DNA of 64,000 bases. It comes from Paenibacillus terricola. GTDB lineage: Bacteria > Bacillota > Bacilli > Paenibacillales > Paenibacillaceae. This document shows positions 25,512 through 33,463 of the stretch, in pieces. The notes under the pieces were generated by a model. That model was not told the DNA's origin, made no database searches, and was given only the letters and a program-made list of their open reading frames with translations. The stretch spans positions 248,001 to 312,000 of the forward strand of contig NZ_JACXZA010000004.1 in assembly GCF_014779765.1 (NCBI RefSeq), in the 5' to 3' direction. The translations under genes were made by a program, and so were the position numbers. Position 1 is the stretch's first letter; each line of letters starts with the position of its first letter.

Positions 25512-27074
25512 ATGACAGCAAACAACGGCCAGCGATATCGCTTCACAGAGGCACCGATCTGGGAGCTGCAGCGGCAGTACTATGAGCAATTAGGAATACA
25601 GGCGTGGACGAACGATCGAGTTCCTCAATATATAACGAGCAACCCGATGATTGCGACTGCCTATGCAGAGATGATCTTGGGCGTTATGCAGGATCGGGCA
25701 AGCCAAGGGCATACGTCGGATACAGTTTATATCGTGGAGATCGGGGCAGGAGCGGGAAGATTCGCTTATCATGTCCTGCATGAGCTCTGTGAGCTTGTCG
25801 ACTATGCAGGCAGAGAGCTGCCACCGTTCCGTTATGTGATGACGGACCTGGCGATGAGCAATGTGACCGCGTGGCAGCAACATCCGAAGCTGCAGCCTTA
25901 TGCGGCGCAAGGGCTGCTTGATTTTGCAACATTCGACGGGGTGAATGATACGGAGTTGAATCTGTTCGCGTCTGGTCTGACCCTTCGTCCAGGGGATCTG
26001 CAGCAGCCGGTCGTCGTTATCGCGAACTATTTCTTCGATAGCATTCCGCAGGAGCTGCTCTATATCGGGGATGGGCGCATCTACGAGGTTGATGTGTTCG
26101 TGGAATATAAAGAGCAGGAGACTGTTTCGAAGGATAAGGCGGCAGACAAGCTGAATCAGATCTCGCTGCGCTACGAGCATCGTCGTGAACCGTCGTATGA
26201 ACGAGAGGACTTTCCGTATCGCGATCTTGTGAAGCTCTACCAGGAGGAGCTGGAGGATTCGCATGTTTTGTTCCCTGTTGCGGGCTTAACTCTTCTAGAG
26301 CGGATGGATGCGTTGTCCCAATCGGGCTTCGTATTAGTTACAGCGGACAAAGGCGACCATCTGATCGACTGCTTTAAGTTCGCTGAGCCGCCGATTCTAA
26401 CGCTGCACGGCAGCTTCTCGCTGACGGCCAATTACCATGCGTTTAAGCATGTGTACGAGCAGAAGGGGGCACTTGCGTTGTTCCCGAAGCAGCATTATCG
26501 TAATATCAATGTCGGCTGCATCATCAATATGAAGAATGCATCGCACTGCGATCAGACGAAGTTGGCGTATCGCCGATTCTTTGAACGTTTCGGGCCGGAC
26601 GAATTTTTCAGCTTGAAGGAATGGTTCGATCAGTGTCTGGATACGATGGGTCTTCAACAGATATTCGGCTTCTGGCGTCTGGGCGGTTATGATGCGGAGT
26701 TCTTCATCCACAGCGCCAAGCGGATTTCGAGTCTGCTGCCGGATGCGAACGAGGAAGAGATCGAGGATCTCTACCACGGCATTCATCGCATGTGGTCAAC
26801 GTACTATGTCATGGCGCAGCGGTATAACCTTGCACTGGATGCAGGACTGATCCTGTTCGAGATGGACAAGTACGAGGATGCCAAGCGTTATCTGGAGATT
26901 GCGGTAGAGGAAGAGCAGGGGGACGTTGTCTCGACGGTGTTCTATTGCCTCGCTGTATGCAGCTTCGAGCTTGAGCAGGAGGACGATGGAATCCGCTACT
27001 TGAAGGAACTGCTTAAGCTGGAGCCGGACCATGAAGAAGCGGCGGCGCTGCTGGAAGGCTTGGAGCAGGGCTGA
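25512..27074 (+). CDS. MidA-like SAM methyltransferase with C-terminal TPR repeats
   Basis: 520 residues. Motif I is YIVEIGAGAGRFAYHVL (about 73-89) and the acidic strand-2 end is MTDLAMSN, followed by IANYFFDSIPQELL, as in the MidA/NDUFAF7 (DUF185) family of protein arginine methyltransferases. Residues from about 430 form two to three TPR-like helical pairs (DMYEDAKRYLEIA-type and FELEQEDDGIRYLKELL), a protein-protein interaction tail. AGGCAGGAT precedes the ATG. The substrate is unknown. The TPR tail is an addition compared with typical MidA proteins of about 400 residues. Confidence 0.75.
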   Translation: MTANNGQRYRFTEAPIWELQRQYYEQLGIQAWTNDRVPQYITSNPMIATAYAEMILGVMQDRASQGHTSDTVYIVEIGAGAGRFAYHVLHELCELVDYAGRELPPFRYVMTDLAMSNVTAWQQHPKLQPYAAQGLLDFATFDGVNDTELNLFASGLTLRPGDLQQPVVVIANYFFDSIPQELLYIGDGRIYEVDVFVEYKEQETVSKDKAADKLNQISLRYEHRREPSYEREDFPYRDLVKLYQEELEDSHVLFPVAGLTLLERMDALSQSGFVLVTADKGDHLIDCFKFAEPPILTLHGSFSLTANYHAFKHVYEQKGALALFPKQHYRNINVGCIINMKNASHCDQTKLAYRRFFERFGPDEFFSLKEWFDQCLDTMGLQQIFGFWRLGGYDAEFFIHSAKRISSLLPDANEEEIEDLYHGIHRMWSTYYVMAQRYNLALDAGLILFEMDKYEDAKRYLEIAVEEEQGDVVSTVFYCLAVCSFELEQEDDGIRYLKELLKLEPDHEEAAALLEGLEQG

Positions 27075-27094
27075 TTGCTGTGTGGGTTATACGA

Positions 27095-27130
27095 AGCATC
27101 TATTCGCCATTCCGAATAGGTGCTTTTTCC
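27095..27130 (+). terminator. Terminator after the MidA-like gene
   Basis: AGCATCTATTCG (27095-27106) pairs with CGAATAGGTGCT (27113-27124), then TTTTTCCC. Confidence 0.85.
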
Positions 27131-27201
27131 CGTTTACAGATTATTACTTATCGTCTATAGTATTGCTTAATTTTCATAGAGAAGAGGAGGGCGGTTGTGC
27201 G

Positions 27202-27750
27202 ATGACTCATTCCATGACATTCATGCAAACAAATCGATTGACGCTGCGCCTGCTGGAGCCGCAGGATGCGGAGCCGATGGAGCAGATGGTTTCGGACAAG
27301 GAGGTAGCGGATACGACGCTTGGTATTCCACACCCATATCCGACAGGCTCTTCGGTTGGTTTCATTCAAGGGAGAATGGAGGCGGCTGAACGGGGCGAAG
27401 GTTATTCCTTCGCGGTCATCCGCACGGAGGATGAGTGCTTCCTTGGTGTCGTTGGGCTTCGCCTGCAGCAGGAGCACAATATGGCAGAGATGGGCTATTG
27501 GATCGGCCGTCCTTACTGGGGCAGCGGCTATTGTACAGAGGCTGCGGAACGCGTCCTTCGGTTTGCTTTCGAAGAGCTTGCGCTTAACCGGGTTTATGCG
27601 GCTGCAATGACTCGCAATCCGGGTTCGTATAAGGTAATGGAGAAGGTGGGCATGAAGCATGAGGGCGTGCTGCGCAGTCATATTCGTAAAGGCGATGCGT
27701 ACGAGGATTTGACCTATTACGGGATGCTTCGCAACGAATTCCACGTGTAA
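27202..27750 (+). CDS. GNAT acetyltransferase, RimJ/RimL-like
   Basis: 182 residues. Begins with TNRLTLRLLEPQDAEPMEQM, the RimJ/L-type N-terminus; the acetyl-CoA site is in WIGRPYWGSGYCTEAAERVL, and AAAMTRNPGSYKVMEKVGMKHEG is the conserved C-terminal block. It would acetylate a ribosomal protein N-terminus or an amine small molecule. ATG 27202 lies about 10 bases after GAGGAGGG; the longer frame starts inside the previous gene. It is followed after 15 bases by a second GNAT gene, so they form an operon. Confidence 0.88.
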   Translation: MTHSMTFMQTNRLTLRLLEPQDAEPMEQMVSDKEVADTTLGIPHPYPTGSSVGFIQGRMEAAERGEGYSFAVIRTEDECFLGVVGLRLQQEHNMAEMGYWIGRPYWGSGYCTEAAERVLRFAFEELALNRVYAAAMTRNPGSYKVMEKVGMKHEGVLRSHIRKGDAYEDLTYYGMLRNEFHV

Positions 27751-27765
27751 AGGGAGGTGGTCACC

Positions 27766-28272
27766 ATGATCCATATCCGCTTGCTTGATGCAACTGATGC
27801 TAATCGCTATCACGCGCTGCGGTTGCGAGGGCTGACGACAAATCCGGAGGCTTTCGGTTCAACTTATGAGCGGGAGGTTGGGTTCACCCTCGACTTCGTC
27901 GAGCAGCGGCTGAAGCCAAGCGAAGACAAGTTTACGCTCGGAGCAATTGATTCGGAGGGCGTCTTAGTGGGGATCGCGACATTCGTACGGGAGAGCAGCA
28001 CGAAGATTAGGCACAAGGGCAATGTGTTCGGCGTATATACGACACCGGAAATGCGAGGACAAGGGGTCGGCCGTTCGCTGCTGCTTGCGCTTATTGAACG
28101 AGCAAGGGATTGTGAAGGTCTGGAGCAGATCAATATTGCCGTCATTACTGACAACGCGCCTGCCCGCAAGTTGTATCAATCGCTCGGGTTCATCTCATAT
28201 GGCACGGAGCATCATTCGTTGAAATATGAAGGGCAGTATTGGGATGAGGACTATATGGCGTTAAAGCTCTAA
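27766..28272 (+). CDS. GNAT acetyltransferase
   Basis: 168 residues. The acetyl-CoA pyrophosphate loop is RGQGVGRSLLLALIERA at about 91-107, preceded by the strand NVFGVYTTPEMRG and followed by NAPARKLYQSLGFISYG, all standard GNAT motifs. ATG 27766 sits six bases after AGGGAGGTGG. It is the second gene of a two-GNAT unit and unlike its neighbour in sequence. Substrate unknown. Ends at the bidirectional hairpin at 28287. Confidence 0.9.
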   Translation: MIHIRLLDATDANRYHALRLRGLTTNPEAFGSTYEREVGFTLDFVEQRLKPSEDKFTLGAIDSEGVLVGIATFVRESSTKIRHKGNVFGVYTTPEMRGQGVGRSLLLALIERARDCEGLEQINIAVITDNAPARKLYQSLGFISYGTEHHSLKYEGQYWDEDYMALKL

Positions 28273-28286
28273 ATTTTTTATTATCG

Positions 28287-28348
28287 TAAAAAAAGGCCAG
28301 TACCATGATGGATGCACGGCGGCATCCATCGCGGTACTGGCCTTTTTC
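28287..28348. terminator. Bidirectional terminator between GNAT and tetR
   Basis: AAAAAAAGGCCAGTACC pairs with GGTACTGGCCTTTTT, and the inner part GATGGATGC / GCATCCATC extends the stem. A-run on one side and T-run on the other serve both convergent genes. Confidence 0.92.
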
Positions 28349-28352
28349 GCGT

Positions 28353-28919
28353 TTAGTCTTGCAGCTGCGGCGGAATAAACGTACGGCAAATCTCATCCAA
28401 GATTTGATCGGGCGTAAGTCCGCGAACATCCAATTGGAACAAATAGGCGTCGCTGGCGAGCGTCGTCAGCAGCATATCGGCCCGGAAGGTGCTGTGTCCG
28501 CCGGTTAACTCGGACAGGTTCATCTCTTCGAACAGACGAACGACCAGCTGGTGCAGCTCCTCGTATACCGGGCTGATCGTCTTAGGCTTGGATCGCGTAC
28601 CGGCCGAGTTGTCCTCGACACCTGCAAGGAGCTGTTTCTTCCGCTCTCTGAAGCGGATAAACAGCTGAAGCATTCCTCTCAGCCGCACAGCTGGCGGCTT
28701 GGACTTATTGCTCTCCAGATAGGAATCGATATCGTCGAACAGCAGATCCAAGTTGTCCTTCATCAGATCGAGACATAGCTCACTCTTATTCTTATAACGG
28801 CGATAGAGCGTACCCGGACCGATCTTCGCCTCTGTCGCAATTTGGTTCATGCTGACCTGCTCGACGCCGTGCTGCTCGAACAGCCGCAGTGCGGCTTCAA
28901 TGATGCGCTGCCGATTCAT
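28353..28919 (-). CDS. TetR-family repressor of the isochorismatase-like/MFS operon
   Basis: 188 residues from ATG 28919: NRQRIIEAALRLFEQHGVEQ then MNQIATEAKIGPGTLYRRYKNKSEL is the HTH of this TetR group. The start is uncertain. A complete 12-base SD, AAGGAGGTGATC, lies about 60 bases further up (complement of about 28978-28989), and the frame between it and this ATG is open and encodes RRDAAMNRQR-like residues seen in related proteins, but has no ATG, GTG or TTG. A non-standard ATC start is possible. Divergent from the operon at 29144; two GGAGATGTCTCC palindromes in the shared region are its likely sites. Confidence 0.85.
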   Translation of the reverse strand: MNRQRIIEAALRLFEQHGVEQVSMNQIATEAKIGPGTLYRRYKNKSELCLDLMKDNLDLLFDDIDSYLESNKSKPPAVRLRGMLQLFIRFRERKKQLLAGVEDNSAGTRSKPKTISPVYEELHQLVVRLFEEMNLSELTGGHSTFRADMLLTTLASDAYLFQLDVRGLTPDQILDEICRTFIPPQLQD

Positions 28920-29059
28920 CGCAGCGTCACGCCGTTCGGGACGCGTTACAATGCCTTCTTCCTCACTTACGATACGATCACCTCCTTGCCTGAAGCCTTT
29001 ATAGCTATCCCTATTCTATCATGTTATCGCTGCATGGACACATTGCTGATTGGGGGTGC

Positions 29060-29110
29060 TTGACAAGCGGAGATGTCTCCGTTTATTATCAAGTGGAGAT
29101 GTCTCCGCTT
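29060..29110 (+). promoter_or_regulatory. Promoter flanked by two GGAGATGTCTCC operators
   Basis: TTGACA (29060-29065), 18-base spacer, TATTAT (29084-29089). Identical palindromes GGAGATGTCTCC lie at 29069-29080 (in the spacer) and 29095-29106 (at the start region), within the longer forms AAGCGGAGATGTCTCCGTTT and AAGTGGAGATGTCTCCGCTT. Centres are 26 bases apart. Expected targets of the divergent TetR protein. Confidence 0.85.
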
Positions 29111-29143
29111 AATGTTAGCATAGGGAAGAGGAGTGGGCAACGA

Positions 29144-29698
29144 ATGAGTAAATCAGCTTTATTAGTGATGGATTTGCAGAATTCAATCATATCGCGTTAC
29201 GCATCCAATCCAGAGGTTATTGCACCGTTCCAGCAAGCGATCGAAGCGGCGCGCACACACCACATTCCTGTTATTTATGTACGAGTAGGGTTCATGGAAG
29301 GCTACACTGAAGTTCATCCTCGGAACAAAATGTTCGGTCGTCTCGCGCAGTCCGGCATTCCAGCGGGAGGCGAGGGAATGCAGATCCATGACTCGGTTAA
29401 GCCTCAGCCTGGTGAGCCAGTCATTACGAAGGTGCGCGTCAGCGCCTTTGCCGGCAGCACATTAGAACAGATTCTACGCGCCCAAGAGATCGATACGCTT
29501 ATCTTGTCCGGTATCTCGACGAGCGGCGTTGTGCTGTCGACGGTTCGTGAGGCGGCAGATAAGGACTATTCCATCACGGTATTGTCCGATGCCTGCCTCG
29601 ATCTTGACCCTGAAGTACATGGCGTTCTGATGGATAAAGTCTTTCCGAGACAGGCGGATGTCATGACGGTAGAAACATGGGCAGGCTCCCTAGCTTAA
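29144..29698 (+). CDS. Isochorismatase-like hydrolase lacking the catalytic cysteine
   Basis: 184 residues of the isochorismatase fold: ALLVMDLQNSII supplies the conserved Asp, VITKVRVSAFAGS the Lys, and the block normally holding the nucleophilic Cys reads SGISTSGVVLSTVREAAD, with Val at the Cys position. Cysteine hydrolases of this fold need that Cys, so this member is either inactive as an amidase or uses different chemistry, like isochorismatase sensu stricto. GAAGAGGAG precedes ATG 29144. First gene of an operon with an MFS transporter, under the twin operators at 29069/29095. Confidence 0.87.
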   Translation: MSKSALLVMDLQNSIISRYASNPEVIAPFQQAIEAARTHHIPVIYVRVGFMEGYTEVHPRNKMFGRLAQSGIPAGGEGMQIHDSVKPQPGEPVITKVRVSAFAGSTLEQILRAQEIDTLILSGISTSGVVLSTVREAADKDYSITVLSDACLDLDPEVHGVLMDKVFPRQADVMTVETWAGSLA

Positions 29699-30894
29699 GG
29701 GCTATGCCGATCTGGAGACGCAATCTGATCGTCTGCTGGTTCGGCATGTTTGCCACCGGCATCGGCATGAGTCAGCTTGCGCCTGTACTGCCGCTCTACA
29801 TTGAGCATCTAGGCGTTGACAACTCAGATTCAGTCGCCCAGCTATCGGGTTTTGCCTTCGGCGTTACGTTCATCCTATCCGCAGTGTTCTCTCCGATCTG
29901 GGGACTCATGGCGGACAAATACGGCCGAAAGTTGATGCTGCTTCGCGCCAGCCTAGGAATGGCGATCGTGGTAGGCTGCATGGGCTTCGCTCCGAACGTC
30001 TATGTCCTCATTGGATTAAGGCTGCTGCAGGGCGTAATCACGGGATACAGCACCGCCTGCACGACCTTGATCGCGACACAGACAGACAAGGAACATGCCG
30101 GCTATGCGCTGGGCACGCTCTCGACAGCGAGTATAGCGGGTTCACTGCTTGGGCCGACAATTGGCGGATTCATTGCGGAGAACGTTGGGATGCGGGATGT
30201 GTTCGTGTTGACAGGCGGGTTTATGCTGATCGCGTTCTTCTGTACCTTGTTCTTCGTGAAGGAGACGTTCGTTCGTGAAGACAAGCAAGTTATAAGCGCA
30301 CGGGAGCTGTGGCGTCAGGTGCCAGAGAAGAGCCTGACCATTACGTTATTCGTGACATTCTTCGTCCTTACGACGGCGCTCTATTCAATTGAGCCAATCA
30401 TGACCGTGTACGTCTCCGAGCTGTCCGAGCATCTGACCCATGTAGCGCTGATCGCTGGACTGACCTTCTCGGCTTCTGGCCTGGCGAACATCCTTGCCGC
30501 ACCAAAGCTTGGCAAGCTCTCGGATCGAATCGGCGCGCACAAGGTAATTCTGATCGCACTGCTGGCGGCAGGCATACTGTTCATTCCGCAGGCGTTCGTC
30601 CGAAACCCATGGGAGTTGATGGCGCTTCGGTTCGCGCTTGGCATTACAGCAGCGGGACTTGCTCCGTCCGTGAACATCCTGCTGCGCAAAATAACGCCAG
30701 CGTCGCTCACTGGACGCGTGTTCGGCTTCAATATGTCGGCGATGTACCTCGGCGCCTTCGGGGGCGCGGTGCTGGGCGGACAGGTAGCCGCGTGGCTCGG
30801 CGTCCGCTATGTGTTCTTCACGACCAGCGCACTGCTGCTCGTGAATGCTGCCTGGGTATACCGTAATGTGTACCGAAAGCTGCAGTATTGTTGA
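29677..30894 (+). CDS. MFS multidrug efflux transporter
   Basis: 405 residues, about 12 membrane helices. Loop 2-3 motif A is GLMADKYGRKLMLLRA and the antiporter-type motif C region is SIAGSLLGPTIGGFIAENVG, both typical of the 12-helix drug/proton antiporters such as Bmr and MdtG. It overlaps the isochorismatase-like gene by 22 bases; ATG 29704 is an alternative start with AAGGG very close. Probably exports a compound sensed by the divergent TetR protein. Confidence 0.9.
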   Translation: MGRLPSLRAMPIWRRNLIVCWFGMFATGIGMSQLAPVLPLYIEHLGVDNSDSVAQLSGFAFGVTFILSAVFSPIWGLMADKYGRKLMLLRASLGMAIVVGCMGFAPNVYVLIGLRLLQGVITGYSTACTTLIATQTDKEHAGYALGTLSTASIAGSLLGPTIGGFIAENVGMRDVFVLTGGFMLIAFFCTLFFVKETFVREDKQVISARELWRQVPEKSLTITLFVTFFVLTTALYSIEPIMTVYVSELSEHLTHVALIAGLTFSASGLANILAAPKLGKLSDRIGAHKVILIALLAAGILFIPQAFVRNPWELMALRFALGITAAGLAPSVNILLRKITPASLTGRVFGFNMSAMYLGAFGGAVLGGQVAAWLGVRYVFFTTSALLLVNAAWVYRNVYRKLQYC

Positions 30895-30917
30895 GCGTTA
30901 ATTCATCGAATAGGAAA

Positions 30918-31006
30918 GGCCCCCTTGCACATATGCATGAGACGATGGTTTTACGGCCGTTGGCTTGCCAAGTCTCATTGATTACGTCATGTGTATGAAG
31001 GGGGTC
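30918..31006 (+). ncRNA. Structured leader RNA that sequesters a Shine-Dalgarno (candidate riboswitch or thermosensor)
   Basis: Three nested helices are visible: GGCCCCCTT (30918-30926) with AAGGGGGTC (30998-31006), nine pairs; CACAT (30928-30932) with ATGTG (30989-30993); ATGAGAC (30937-30943) with GTCTCAT (30972-30978), seven pairs; and an apical TTGGC-TT-GCCAA hairpin (30959-30970). The 3' outer arm AAGGGGG is also the SD of the micro-ORF starting at 31013. I do not recognise a known riboswitch class. It could instead be a weak terminator of the MFS gene, but the following bases (TTATTC) are a poor T-tract. Confidence 0.5.
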
Positions 31007-31012
31007 TTATTC

Positions 31013-31152
31013 ATGTCCGGGAACTCGTCTCAAGCAGGCCGAAGCATCCAGCGTAGTTTGCAGGATCAGCCGCCGATGTGTTCGTCATCGACCAGGTGCT
31101 GTTATATGCGAAGCTCATTGCCGATATTCGTCTTGAAGAAGAAGAGGAATAA
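31013..31152 (+). pseudogene. Micro-ORF split by a -1 frameshift
   Basis: ATG 31013 has AAGGGGG upstream and encodes MSGNSSQAGRSIQRSLQDQPP. From 31075 the -1 frame continues DVFVIDQVLLYAKLIADIRL and a run of Glu to the TAA at 31150-31152, right before a terminator. Joined, this would be a protein of about 46 residues with an amphipathic C-terminal helix. In the start frame the reading continues into Ser/Cys-rich sequence that looks non-coding. One missing base near 31070-31076, a sequencing error, or real frameshifting would explain it. No function known. Confidence 0.45.
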
Positions 31153-31177
31153 CGCTGATCTTTGTCCAAAATAATAG

Positions 31178-31213
31178 AAGGCACAGTGCCTGCGCACTGT
31201 GCCTTATTTTTTA
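31178..31213 (+). terminator. Terminator after the micro-ORF
   Basis: AAGGCACAGTGC (31178-31189) pairs perfectly with GCACTGTGCCTT (31194-31205), then ATTTTTT. Confidence 0.9.
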
Positions 31214-31247
31214 ACGAGTACACAGTAGAGGAAGGAGCGTCTGCACG

Positions 31248-31616
31248 ATGCAGATTCAAGTAGACCAGCAGGACGGTTCGAACGTTGCCATTATTAGAAG
31301 CAATGAGGTTGTCATCAAGGAGGTGCAGGACGCATTGGACCTGATGGCAACGGTGAGTTATGAGGTGGACTGCCACAAGCTAGTGCTTTACAAGTCCAAT
31401 CTTACAGAAGATTTCTTCGAGCTGAGGACGAAGCTTGCGGGCGATATATTGCAGAAATATGTGAACTATGGCGTCAAGCTGGCGATTGTCGGCGATTACA
31501 GCGGATATGACAGCAAGAGCCTGAGAGATTTCATCTATGAGAGCAATCAAGGAAAGCAGTTCTTCTTCGTAAGCAGCGAGCAAAAGGCGCTTGAGGCGCT
31601 GCACGCCGTTCGATAA
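31248..31616 (+). CDS. DUF4180 domain protein
   Basis: 122 residues matching the DUF4180 pattern: VAIIRSNEVVIKEVQDALDL, then CHKLVLYKSNLTEDFFELRT, LAGDILQKYVNYGVKLAIVGDYS, and SLRDFIYESNQGKQFFFV. A small alpha/beta fold resembling STAS-like domains; no enzymatic role is established for the family. AGGAAGGAG lies about 12 bases before the ATG. Monocistronic between a terminator and the next gene. Confidence 0.85.
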   Translation: MQIQVDQQDGSNVAIIRSNEVVIKEVQDALDLMATVSYEVDCHKLVLYKSNLTEDFFELRTKLAGDILQKYVNYGVKLAIVGDYSGYDSKSLRDFIYESNQGKQFFFVSSEQKALEALHAVR

Positions 31617-31708
31617 CGACAATAGATAAAGGGACGCCGGTCGGTCACCAAAGCCAAGATGGGCGAATATCCTGCTTATGCGAAGTATGGCGAAGGAGGA
31701 TATGAACG

Positions 31709-32608
31709 GTGATCCCTTATTATCCGTATTACGGTTATGAGACGCACTGCACCCAGCGACCGATTACATTCCCGCCGCAGCATCAGAATGTACAGCCTGG
31801 TCTTGAATACCTCATGAATCCGATCCCGATCTCGGACAACCCGCAGTACAAGGGAAGCGGGAAGCTGACGGGGAAGGCGGCTATCATTACAGGGGGAGAC
31901 AGCGGTATCGGCCGCGCGGTAGCGATTGGTTTCGCGAAGGAAGGCGCGTGCGTTGCCATTGTCTATCTCTATGAACGCAAGGATGCTGAAGCGACGAAGC
32001 AAATGGTGGAGAAGTACGGCGGTCGCTGCCTTCTTATTGAGGGCGACTTGCGCCGGCCGGCATTCTCGGCCGAGGTCGTTCGCCGAACATTGGAGGCTTA
32101 CGGAAGATTGGACGTGCTCGTCTTGAATCAAGGCGTTCAGTTTCCGCAGACCAGCATTGCGGACATAACCGATGAGCAGCTCGAGAATACGTATCGGACG
32201 AATATATTCCCGATGTTCTATATGACGAAGGCGGCACTGCCGCACTTAAAGCCGGGCAGCGCTATCGTGAATACGGCTTCTGTGACCGCTTATGCGGGCG
32301 CGCCGCTGCTGGTCGACTACTCGTCTACCAAAGGCGCGATCGTATCGTTCACGCGTTCGCTGTCGCTGCAGCTGGTGAGCAAAGGCATTCGGGTGAACGC
32401 CGTAGCGCCAGGCCCGATCTGGACGCCGCTTATCGTGTCCAGCTATTCGGCAGAGCACGTGAAGACGTTCGGCCTGGAGACGCCGATGAAGCGGGCGGGC
32501 CAACCGTTCGAGCTTGCGCCGACCTATATTTATCTAGCATCTGACGATTCTTCCTTCGTAACGGGGCAGGTGCTTCACGTTAACGGGGGTATAATGACCG
32601 AGACCTAA
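31709..32608 (+). CDS. Short-chain dehydrogenase/reductase, YdaD/YhdF (GspA39-like) type
   Basis: 299 residues with GTG start, AAGGAGG 12 bases upstream. A Pro/Tyr-rich N-terminal tail of about 50 residues (YYPYYGYE) precedes GKAAIITGGDSGIGRAVAI (NAD(P) site, T-G-G-x-x-G-I-G). Catalytic Ser is in VNTASVTAYAG and the Tyr-x-x-x-Lys pair is in DYSSTKGAIVSF. It ends with the family-typical FVTGQVLHVNGG. Members in Bacillus are general-stress proteins. The tyrosine-rich tail is longer than usual and may help surface or coat association, which is speculative. Confidence 0.92.
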   Translation: MIPYYPYYGYETHCTQRPITFPPQHQNVQPGLEYLMNPIPISDNPQYKGSGKLTGKAAIITGGDSGIGRAVAIGFAKEGACVAIVYLYERKDAEATKQMVEKYGGRCLLIEGDLRRPAFSAEVVRRTLEAYGRLDVLVLNQGVQFPQTSIADITDEQLENTYRTNIFPMFYMTKAALPHLKPGSAIVNTASVTAYAGAPLLVDYSSTKGAIVSFTRSLSLQLVSKGIRVNAVAPGPIWTPLIVSSYSAEHVKTFGLETPMKRAGQPFELAPTYIYLASDDSSFVTGQVLHVNGGIMTET

Positions 32609-32655
32609 GCGGAGCGGTTCATCCATATCCGTATCCGTATGTATGAGCAATCATA

Positions 32656-32690
32656 GAGGCCCATTCCTTCGCGGAATGGGCCTTAAGCTT
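32656..32690 (+). terminator. Terminator after SDR gene
   Basis: AGGCCCATTCC-TTCG-CGGAATGGGCCTT with a UUCG-type loop; the following T-tract is short (AAGCTTTT). Confidence 0.8.
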
Positions 32691-32766
32691 TTCGGAAGCA
32701 AGGCAAAAAGCTCCATCCATGTTGCGGTTCCTACATAAGAGGGAGCTTAGGGCTTGACCGGTTACA

Positions 32767-33195
32767 TTACTCGCTGATCAGAATGCCGTCGAAGTTCTCA
32801 GGGCCAACACGAATCGTGCCGAGCAGGTTGGACGATACAAATGCTGTGTAGACGAGCAGTCCATCATCAGGGATCGGCGGATTGTAATCGTCAGCAGAGA
32901 ACGTCAGGATTTGTGCCGTTGTAATGCTGAGCTCGAATGTCGAATTCAACGAATATACTAGCGGATCCGTAGGCGCCGTACCTCTTACAACTGTGATCGT
33001 AATGCCAAGCAGTGCAAGCGGCAATTGCAGCGCGATCGTGCCTTTCAGCTGAACGCGTGGTGTTGCGCCTACTCCTGCAGTATTAAGACCTATCTGACCA
33101 AACAGCTCGGGAGCGTCAACAACAAGGATTGGGATTGCTATGGAGTTGCCATAGCTTGCATTTTGGGATGTTTTGCCATCAATAAGTCTGCCCAT
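32767..33195 (-). CDS. Beta-rich protein, possibly spore-surface (BxpB/ExsF-like)
   Basis: 142 residues from ATG 33195, with GAGGAGG eight bases upstream. After MGRLIDGKTSQNASYGNSIA the sequence is a string of alternating hydrophobic strands rich in Thr, Val and Pro: ATPRVQLKGTIALQLPLALL, then ITITVVRGTAPTDPLVYSL and FELSITTAQILTFSADD. This resembles the jelly-roll exosporium proteins of spore formers (BxpB/ExsF) in pattern, not in clear sequence identity. No signal peptide. Family assignment is tentative. Confidence 0.65.
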   Translation of the reverse strand: MGRLIDGKTSQNASYGNSIAIPILVVDAPELFGQIGLNTAGVGATPRVQLKGTIALQLPLALLGITITVVRGTAPTDPLVYSLNSTFELSITTAQILTFSADDYNPPIPDDGLLVYTAFVSSNLLGTIRVGPENFDGILISE

Positions 33196-33463
33196 ATGCG
33201 CATCCTCCTCTCTACTAAGACTAATATAGCTTATGCGAGAATCATAGAAAGGCGTGAACAAGACCTCTGATCTTATGGAAGTCGGGGAATTATTATATAG
33301 CCACAATCATCCGACCACGAATAATCCGAGAAACGTTGGAGACGATATTAGGGATTTAGACAAGGGAATGGATGCTGCCCAATCACAGGCTCTGCGCGGT
33401 CATTATACAGGTACTCTTGATAGGGGCTCACTTCGCAGGCGCGGGAAGGAAAGGAGGTGCGAG

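Noticed and set aside
33254-33463. N-terminal extension of the small membrane protein
   Set aside because: The frame is open but has no ribosome site, while ATG 33464 has a strong AAGGAGG; kept only as a remark.
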